Assembly (NCBI GenBank): GCA_029204225.1
Contig: CM055111.1
Coordinates: 42,534,815 to 42,598,814, forward strand
Source: Diphasiastrum complanatum
Taxonomy: Eukaryota > Streptophyta > Lycopodiopsida > Lycopodiales > Lycopodiaceae
Reading direction: 5' to 3'
DNA length: 64,000 nt
The position numbers were made by a program, and so were the translations under genes. The notes under the pieces were generated by a model. It was not told the origin of the DNA, made no database searches, and worked only from the letters and a program-made list of their open reading frames with translations. This document shows positions 56,637 to 64,000 of this stretch, one piece after another (within the stretch, counting starts at the first letter, position 1; the number at the start of each line of letters is the position of its first letter).

Positions 56637-57395
56637 TGTTGGAGGGTTTGCGAATCCCAAGGCAACCCTAACCCAAGTTAATAAGTGAGAGGGATTTGGC
56701 ACCCTGTGTGGGTAAGTCCAACCCGATGATCACATAGTTATTTAATTAGTTAAAAGTCAATAAAAGGACTTTAGGCCTTTTTGCGGGACTTTAAATGTCG
56801 CAGGGCCTAAATGTCAAGTTAGTGAATAAAGTTGGGTTTCCCTCCAATTTTGATGGTTCCCACACTTTTTTAAATTTGAATAAAAAGAGAGGCAAGACTG
56901 GACCAATAGGATTCAGAGGCCAGGGTCCTCCTCTCTACTATAAAAAGGGACCAACTCGAGTTGCTCCTCATGATCATTTCCTCATTTCAATAAAGCAGAT
57001 TGGTTCTCTTTAGAAATGCATTGATGAATGTCCTTGTTTTTTCTCTCTTTTTCTCCATTTCTCATATTTTCTTTGAATTTTGCTAATTGTTGGATTTGAT
57101 CATTATTGGGATTTTGCTATTTCTTATGCTTTTTGTGAGAGAGAAAGGGAGAGAGAGAAGAGTAAGTTTCTATCATTGTTGTGGATTTAGGATTAATGGA
57201 AGTAGGGTTAATGGATGTAGTGTTAATGCTTAGTGTTAATGGATGTTAGTGTTAGATCCTCCATTCATGTTGAAATCTGAACTATATTATCGCTCTCATG
57301 GGAACGAACCTCCGTGTGACAACTACCTCCGTCTCTTTGATGCTAGATTGACTAGATCTTAGATTCAGGTTAGGCAAGGAAAGAAACCCACTACA
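56637..57395 (+). repeat. GYP-K 5' LTR
   Basis: 759 bp, starts TGTTGGAGGGTTTGCG and ends AAGAAACCCACTACA. It matches the reverse complement of both GYP-G LTRs. Confidence 0.92.
56939..56946 (+). promoter_or_regulatory. GYP-K TATA box
   Basis: TATAAAAA within CTACTATAAAAAGGGACC; an AATAAA follows at 56989-56994. The TATA is conserved in both GYP-G LTRs and is the probable start region of genomic RNA. Confidence 0.75.
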
Positions 57396-57399
57396 ATTT

Positions 57400-57417
57400 T
57401 GGCGCCATTGCCGGGGA
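57400..57417 (+). promoter_or_regulatory. GYP-K primer binding site
   Basis: TGGCGCCATTGCCGGGGA, four bases after the LTR. It is the same GC-rich type as in GYP-G and GYP-H, commonly assigned to an aspartate tRNA in Athila-like elements; that assignment was not tested here. Confidence 0.9.
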
Positions 57418-58606
57418 GCTACACCAATTTTTCAGTTTGCAGCATGTTTGGCTGATGGTTAGCTTGCATTAGGCATCTTGTCGTGGCATGAATAGTGTTA
57501 AAACTGCATTGTAGGGATAGTTTGGGATTGATTTTGCTAGATTTTGAGTGGATTTGCTTGTTTGAAATCTAATCTGATTATTAAACAGGGAAAGCTATTC
57601 AGATCACTAATCTTAAAATCCATTTGGATATGAGATATCAGAAAAAATAACAAAAATCGGTCAAATCTGTCAAAATTGGTCAAAAAGAGACAAAAAGCGT
57701 CATCAGAGCCCATAACTTTTTATCCTCTTTCAGGATACCTTCGTTGAGTTGCAAACACCTTCGATTTTGTTTACAGAACATTCAGTTTGAAGGGCGAAGA
57801 TTAATTCCCAGCAGATTTCCAGAAACATCAGAAAAACCACCAAAAAACACCAAAAATTAACAAAATCCTAAAAAATACAGAAAAAGAACCTTCGCTTAAT
57901 TCATTGTGCTTAGATGTGATTCAGATCTATCTATTGCCAGCTCGACGAAGAATAATACCAAAAATTAAAAGGTTTCTAGAGGATCAGTTGTCATATTGTC
58001 ATATTTTTGCAAAAAAAGTCACTTTTTTGCAAAATTACCAGTATTACTCTTGATCCTTCGCCAAAACCTTCGCCGAGTTTCTAGAACATTCTATTTATAT
58101 AAAAATACTATTTTTGAGTTCGGCGAAGATTTATCTTGATCAGATCACAAAAAATCTTAATTTTTACCCTCGCCAAATCACAAAAACTATATCAGAAACC
58201 TTCATCCGGTTGTCCATAGTTTTATCTGTGTCAAATCTTCCATCTGAGAAATCAGCGAAGGTTATTTCCCAAGAAATTGCTAGAAAAGTGTTCAGAGAGT
58301 TTTTATCCAAAATAGCACTGTTGAACCTTCGCCGAGCCAACCTTTGCCTAGATAACCTTCGCCAGTCATATTTTTAGTTTTTGATTTTCCAGATCAAGTC
58401 TCTGTCAAAATTTGGATCAGATCTGATATATTCTAAATTGGACTCTGAGATAATTATCATTTTTGAGAAGTATTGATTGATCGAATTTTGGGTAGTTTTT
58501 CATCATATAGAATCAAATTTTTGAAAAGTGGAATAGAGCTAGCAGATCTAATCTGAGATAGTTTTTGGAAAAATCTATATCCAATCAGATTATCAATTTG
58601 ATCTAA
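57418..58606 (+). promoter_or_regulatory. GYP-K long gag leader with AACCTTCGCC repeats
   Basis: About 1.2 kb without convincing coding. Between 57737 and 58363 the word AACCTTCGCC or its complement occurs about 13 times, strict or with one change: ACCTTCGTTGAG at 57737, GGGCGAAGATT at 57792, CCTTCGCC at 58055 and 58067, TTCGGCGAAGATT at 58119, TCAGCGAAGGTT at 58252, AACCTTCGCCGAGCC at 58324, AACCTTTGCC at 58339 and AACCTTCGCC at 58354. Many sit at the same places as in GYP-G. Confidence 0.8.
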
Positions 58607-59966
58607 ATGACTGCCCCTGAAGCTGCTCCTGGAGGTGCTCCACAAGAGGTCAATCCAATTATTGTTAGAAGAGCACCCCAACTGGATCTATCCAAATATA
58701 ATGGATTAACAGATCCAGTTCGATTTCTTCATATCTATGCTGAATATTATGAGGTCTATGGTGAGATTTATCCTCAAGATAAACTTAAGTTGTTTCCTAT
58801 GGCCTTAACAGGCGCAGCACAAGATTGGTACTATAACCAAGATGAAACTGGGGGTACAGATTGGGAGGTTGTTAAATGAGCCCTTATCACACGGTTCAAA
58901 CCGCGGAAGTTTATGGAAGACCCTTTCCTAGTTTTAAGTAAAATTAAAATGGGAAAGCGGAAAATGGTTTGAGATTACATCGAAAGGTGAAACGTCTTAG
59001 ATCTGAATGTGAGCTTGAGCTAATTAATGAAAATGCCATGATTATGTGGTTTTTGTCAGGTCTACCTAAACGGATCCGACGTGAACTGAAACGCCGTAAT
59101 GAGTACGCACTTTTGCAAAATGCGATGGACAATGCAATTCGGGAGGAGGATGAAGATTCAGATGATGAGCCGAATGTCAGTATGTTGCCTTATACAGCAG
59201 GCCAGACTACTACGACATCCACCACTATTGCATCAACGAATGCCAATGCTACTGCAGAAATGATGCTCAATGAGTTCGAGAAACTTGGGAAGACCCAACA
59301 GAAATAGATGGAAAAATTGCAGTTGCAATTTGATGAGAAGATCAAAGCATTGGAAAATTTCCACGGAGAAGCGAACATGAAACCTGAGAAGTTTGCAAAG
59401 ACTCCTACCAAGGAAAATGTTTGGTGTTCTATTTGTACAGAAAATCACACAGTGACGAGTGTCCTCAATTGAAAAAATGAATGGAAATCAGTGTTTGCCA
59501 TCTTTGTAATTCACCTGACCATGAGACTGCCTTTTGCAACTTCAACCCTCGGATGATTCAGCAACGGTATGCCCAGATGGGATATCGAAATCCACAGTAT
59601 GGAGGCAATCCAACAGCAAGACTACGACAATCCACTCTTGGATACCCGGAGCGTCTAGCCTTGCCTACTCCACCAAAGCACTCCACTCCTCCTACCAATT
59701 TGATGGAACCAGAACCTTACGGAAGTGCTGAGCAATGGAGCTATGGTAATGATCAAGAAGGTGGATCTTCATAACAGTATGCCATTTATGCTGCCACTCA
59801 ACAACAAGCCTCGAGAAACTGGGCCAGAGCACCATTTGGAGAAATTCACAGAGTTGCAGAATGCCCAAATAAAGAAAAATCTGTACCATTCTGTCGTGAC
59901 TGTGGATATGGGCATTGCTATAAATATTGTCCAGCAAGACCGAAGCCACCACCAGCTACAGCACCT
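58607..59966 (+). pseudogene. GYP-K gag with zinc knuckles
   Basis: Starts MTAPEAAPGGAPQEVNPIIV. The capsid domain follows (PQLDLSKYNGLTDPVRFLHI, LKLFPMALTGAAQDWYYNQD) up to a TGA at 58877, then resumes in another frame (RVKRLRYE-like region at 58985, ENAMIMWFLSGLPKRIRREL). Knuckles are visible as WCSICTENHTV (59430, shifted by a lost base), CHLCNSPDHETAFC (59500) and CRDCGYGHCYKYC (59890); the third knuckle of GYP-G (CFACGENHRVAEC) is disrupted here. The closeness to GYP-G gag is obvious, but the stops differ, so both decayed separately. Confidence 0.9.
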
Positions 59967-59972
59967 GTAAAT

Positions 59973-62090
59973 TTGATAACAATCAAGCAAGGATCGGTAG
60001 CTCATAATAAACCAAGTGCACCCTTGATGGTAGTCACCAGGGCACAAAAGCAAAAAGAACCAGTAGTGGATTCAGTACCTGCTGATTCTATACCATTGAA
60101 CGATACACCAACAGCATCAGAAGTTTATCCAAATCTTAATGCAGAAAAACGAAGATATCAGGATATGAGACAGTGGATTAAGCATCTGCAAGAAGAAGAG
60201 AAACTTGAAGCTGCTAAAGTAACAGCTGAAGTTCAGTCTTCACCATTGCAGCCTTCAAGAAATTTACGTATGGATATGAATGATCAGTTACATCATCACG
60301 AAGAACCCTTCAAGATGACGGAACTAGAAGCGCCGCATACGAAATTACTCATGAATATTTTGTCTAGCAAAATCAATATTTCATTGGGAGAGCTCCTAAA
60401 GTTGGTGCCAAAATCAAAAGAAGTATTAGCGCAAAAGTTAGCTCAAGAAGAGTCAGAAGACCATCAGGAGCCTCTCTTTTGTGCTGGATTTGAAGAATCT
60501 AACGATGTACTACATGTTGGAGCAGCTTGGGAAAGTGAACAAAAGAATATCACTCTGCCACTACAACATAGACAATTTTCTAAAGAAGCAGTCGTGATAG
60601 ACGGCGATTCAGGAGTTAACCTGATTTCTACAAAGCTATGTACAAAATGGGGCCTTACAAAGATTAAGTCTGCTACTTTTGCTATTAAGCTAGTTGATCA
60701 AACGACGGTTCATCCACGAAGAATGGTGGAAGATATACCTGTCAGGATTGCAGGAGTATAGTTCATCGTTACTTTCGTCGTGATGGACTTACCAGAAGCA
60801 CCAAATGTCTACCGAGTTCTCTTAGGACATCCATGGTTACGAGTTGCGCAAGTAATTCATAACTAGAGTACGGGCAAAATCACTTTTGAAAATCGTGAAC
60901 GTGCAATTAAAACTGATCCTACAACTTGGACTCTCAAGCCAGTGGTTCAAAAAGCGGATGACGATTCATCAACAATGGATCACACTTGTGATCGATCAGA
61001 GAAAAAATTGGGAGTTCACTACGATTCTCAAACGGATACTGTCAATTGAAACGAAGCTCTTGCAACAATTGATTGTACAACAGGATATATGTGTCAACAA
61101 GATATTCAATCAGAAATGAGCAAGATTTTCTTGTTAGATCGAACTTTGGATATGCCAATCACGTTTTCACTAAATGTGCTGAATGTAGCCTGGATATCAA
61201 CGGAACCTATACCAGATCCAATTGAGGATGATCTCATACCAATGAGCCATGCCTTAACTTATGATGGCAATGCAGAACTTACGGATGAACAGATTCTACA
61301 TCATATGGATCCGACCAGATTTGGAGTGCGTAATGTTCCTGATGAACCAACAATCAAATTGCCCAAAGTAGTTATGTTGAAGGGAGACAGGATGACAGGT
61401 TTGATGACGAAGAAACAAGCAAAGCGACATTATAATACGGTCCTGAAATTGTAAAATCCCCCTCAAAAGTTTGATTTAAAGGAAGTGCCACCTCTATTGG
61501 CTAAAGACAAAGGAAAAGTCAAGAATGATTCTTCAAGTCAGATCTCCAGCAAGACATCACCGTCTAGGAAGTCTTCACCTGAGAAGAAAGATTTATCATC
61601 CCAGAAGTCATCACCTCCATGATCAATTCTTGCTAAGAAGACTAAACGAAGATCCAAGACAAGTCCTTTCGAAAAAGAACAAGCAAATGTAGTCTAGCAT
61701 AATATGACAGAGCATTTTAAACGTTATACACTGGATGATGCGGTTATCATGTTACCTAAAGCACATCGTGAACCTGAAGAACACATGCCGGAATCTAAAG
61801 AGGTTTACGATGGCCCAGCTAGGACGCAACCAATGAATCTTGCAGAACCAGGAGAACCAGAAAAGATTGTACAAGTGGGATCACAACTTACTCCTGAACA
61901 ATATCAAGCACTCTGGTTGCTACTTATTAAGTATCAAGATTGTTTTGCATGGACTTATCAAGATTTGAAGGGTATTTTGACATCAGTCATTGAACATACC
62001 ATACCTTTAGTACCTGATGCAGTACCAAAGGTTACAAACTTCTATCGCTGTAATCCTAATGTGGCAGATTTGATAAAGAAAGAACTTTAG
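59973..62090 (+). pseudogene. GYP-K protease and linker region
   Basis: The frame 59973-60761 (262 codons) leads through a linker into the protease with active-site-like VVIDGDSGVNLISTKLCTKW. It stops at 60759 where GYP-G reads on (RIAGVQFVIT). After two more stops the linker continues (61089-61454: FLLDRTLDMPITFSLNVLNV; 61704-62090: NLAEPGEPEKIVQVGSQLTP, DCFAWTYQDLKGILTSVIEH). The protease would cut the polyprotein. The change of the usual D-G-G to D-G-D in the active site may matter. Confidence 0.85.
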
Positions 62091-62093
62091 AGA

Positions 62094-63187
62094 TTGCTTC
62101 ACGCCGATTTCATTTATGAGATTGAGCATACCAAATGGATTTCACCGATTGTCATTGTTCCTAAGAAAAATGGAAAATTGCGAATCTGTGTGAATCTCAA
62201 AGCATTGATTAAAGTGACACGGAAGGATTACTTTCCATTACCTTTTACTGAAAGCATTTTGGATCGCCTTGTTGGAGCGGAAGCTTATAGTTTCTTGGAT
62301 GGATTTAGTGGCTCCAACCAGGTTAAGATTGCACCTGCCAATCGCCACAAAACTGCTTTTGCAACAGAATGGCGCACCTATGCTTACAAAGTAATGCCCT
62401 TGAAATTTACTTGGACAACTTGAGAGTTCATAGTACAGATACAGACCACCTGGATCGATTGGAGAAAGTCTTTGAAAGATGCCGCAAATATCATATTTCT
62501 CTAAATCCAAAAAAATGCCAGATATGGATTTCTCACGGAGTGGTGCTTGGACATGTGATATCAAGACATGGTATTGCCACCGATTACTCTAAGATCAAAG
62601 TTATTGTGGAATTGCCACTGCCAGCAACAATTCGAGGAGTTTATGTGTTTATGGGTCATGCGAACTACTATCAAATTTTTATTATCTTCTTTGCGGATTT
62701 AGCACGACCTATACACAAATTAACTATTGTTCCTATTTGGACAGTAGAGGCGTTAGAAGCCTTTGAAAAGTTAAAAAAAGCATTATGTTCAGCACCAATA
62801 CTACGTTCTCCAGATTGGACATTAGAATTTCATGTTCATACGGACGTCTCAAAATACGCCATTGGATCAGTTTTGACGCAGCCAGGTGACTATAAGAAGG
62901 ATTATCCTATATGATTTGCAAGCAGACAGCTTACAGATCCAGAGAAGAATTATTCAACAACAGAACGGGAAGTGCTAGCCATGATTTTTTTTGTTCAGAA
63001 ATTTCATCACTATCTCATGGAAGCCCACTTTGCATTTTATACGGATCGTCAACCATTACTTTACTTGGTAAATAAGACATGTAATACTGGACGTATTGCA
63101 AGATGGCTATTATTATTGACTGAATTTGACTTTCGAATTGTGGTCAGAAAGGGGAAGCAACATTATCTAGTCGATCACGTTTCATGA
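62094..63187 (+). pseudogene. GYP-K reverse transcriptase and RNase H
   Basis: RT begins ADFIYEIEHTKWISPIVIVP and runs to YAYKVMPLK. There a deletion of roughly 75-80 bp, compared with GYP-G, removes the NAPSSFQRVM helix, and the frame shifts. It resumes as IYLDNLRVHSTDTDHLDRLE, so the catalytic YLDD has become YLDN. RNase H follows: PDWTLEFHVHTDVSKYAIGS, SRQLTDPEKNYSTTEREVLA, HFAFYTDRQPLLYLVNKTCN. In-frame stops interrupt it at about 62911 and 63185. This polymerase cannot be active as it stands. Confidence 0.9.
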
Positions 63188-63196
63188 ATTGAATTT

Positions 63197-64000
63197 GCAC
63201 CAGTTAATACTGAAGTGGATGATGAACTGCCAGATGCTGTGTTGTTCTATGTTGAAGCAGTACCTGAGTGGGCGACAAATATTGTTGAGTACCTGATGTT
63301 AGGACAACCGAATGACTCTTTGACAAAAGTATAGAAAAGACAATTGATTCATAAGGCTCAACCTTATCAATTAATTGCAGGACAATCGTATCGTCGTGGA
63401 TCAGATAATATTTTACGAAGATGTGTTTTATCGCATGAAGTACCAGATCTAATCATGTTTTCACATGATGGCATGGGTGGAGGACACTTCTCTACAGATA
63501 TTACTGTTTGCAAACTTTTGCAATCCGGTTGTTGGTGGCCTACACTTCATGAGGAAACAGAAAATTTTATTCAGACATGTGATGTCTGCCAGCGAGCACG
63601 ACGGCCTACTCGATAGAATTATGAACCCTTACATCCGGTTTTATCGCAAGCACCATTTGAAAAATGGGGACTGGATTATGTTGGTCCTATTCATCTCGCT
63701 GCTCAAGGATCTCAGGCTCACTACATTATCGTCGCAACTGATTATATGACCAAGTGGGTTGAAGCCAAACCTATCAAAGTAGCTGATGCGAAATCTACAA
63801 CTAAGTTTCTATATGAAAATATTATAGTCAGATTTGGATGTCCGATCGAAATTGTCAGTGATTGGAGTTTTGTTAATCAAACAATAAAGTGTTTACTGGA
63901 AGATTTTTTTGTTATACACAGATTTAGTACTCCCTATTATCCCAAAGGGAATGGACAAGCTGAATCTTCCAATAAGATTCTCTGCACCATTATAACAAAG
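63197..64000 (+). pseudogene. GYP-K integrase, runs off the window
   Basis: After the RNase H tail (DDELPDAVLFYVEAVPEW), the integrase reads a zinc region (HDGMGGGHFSTDITVCKLLQ, CDVCQRARRPTR). A stop follows at 63614-63616, then the catalytic core with Asp in WGLDYVGPIHLA and in EIVSDWSFVN, and Glu in GNGQAESSNK near 63960. All three acidic residues are present, although the usual SDRG after the second Asp is SDWS. The sequence ends inside the core, so the C-terminus, any extra ORF and the 3' LTR lie outside. Confidence 0.88.

Larger units (their letters stand above)
56637..64000 (+). mobile_element. GYP-K: Ty3/gypsy element, continues beyond the window
   Basis: Plus-strand relative of GYP-G, with 5' LTR, PBS, motif-rich leader, gag, protease, RT, RNase H and integrase in gypsy order. 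It runs off the right edge within integrase. It inserted 8 bp downstream of the COP-D3 PBS. The five bases before it, AATTC, should reappear after its 3' LTR outside the window if the insertion is simple. Confidence 0.92.

Noticed and set aside
56795-57013. 72-codon ORF in the GYP-K LTR
   Set aside because: Lies across the TATA box and poly(A) signal of the LTR; a chance frame.

Overview
This window is repeat-dense nuclear DNA of a land plant with a large, retrotransposon-rich genome. The evidence is several Ty1/copia and Ty3/gypsy elements with plant-type primer binding sites, a chromodomain gypsy (chromovirus) remnant, a MULE-type MITE with long inverted ends, a tRNA-derived SINE-like insertion, and two very long (CT)n microsatellites. 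I see no bacterial, organellar, rRNA or CRISPR features. The species cannot be named from the sequence. Labels such as COP-A and GYP-G are mine.

Layout. 1-4.1 kb: no recognised gene except a broken gypsy gag (2.4-3.3 kb, minus). 4.1-9.4 kb: an old minus-strand copia (COP-A) with one complete and one truncated LTR. 9.4-13.9 kb: mostly unexplained, with a candidate LTR end, a diverged direct repeat, and an 83-bp tRNA-like retroposon flanked by perfect 15-bp direct repeats. 13.9-38.6 kb: a nest. A plus-strand copia (COP-C) is cut in its protease by a minus-strand gypsy (GYP-G, 14728-38143). GYP-G contains parts of a second gypsy (GYP-H). Near its 3' end lies a nearly intact copia (COP-B, 15589-21451) whose two 653-bp LTRs read identically, with a perfect 5-bp target duplication, PBS and PPT. 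GYP-H is interrupted by a roughly 4-kb block (22.0-26.1 kb) holding two convergent gene-like units of unknown function. GYP-G also carries a broken, unrecognised ORF between integrase and 3' LTR (27.5-29.7 kb).

38.6-43.4 kb: two copia COP-D LTR copies facing each other, the second attached to a minus-strand pol remnant. 43.4-45.9 kb: an unrecognised broken plus-strand ORF, a minus-strand promoter-like region, and a possible CACTA end. 45.9-48.0 kb: a minus-strand chromovirus fragment. 48.0-52.1 kb: a copia related to COP-B (COP-E) in which a 543-bp open segment replaces reverse transcriptase. 52.3-54.3 kb: two long CT tracts, the first directly upstream of a plausible two-exon gene for a 76-residue secreted cysteine-rich peptide. 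This is the best host-gene candidate in the window. 54.6-56.6 kb: a third COP-D LTR, split by an 809-bp MULE-like MITE. 56.6 kb to the end: GYP-K, a plus-strand relative of GYP-G that runs off the window.

How the parts relate. Almost all coding sequence is retrotransposon gag, protease, integrase, reverse transcriptase and RNase H, mostly broken by stops and frameshifts. COP-B is by far the youngest element. GYP-G and GYP-K are one family. Their long gag leaders are studded in both orientations with a short word close to AACCTTCGCC, and the same word clusters again just upstream of the extra ORF of GYP-G. All calls come from reading the sequence by eye; no database search was run.
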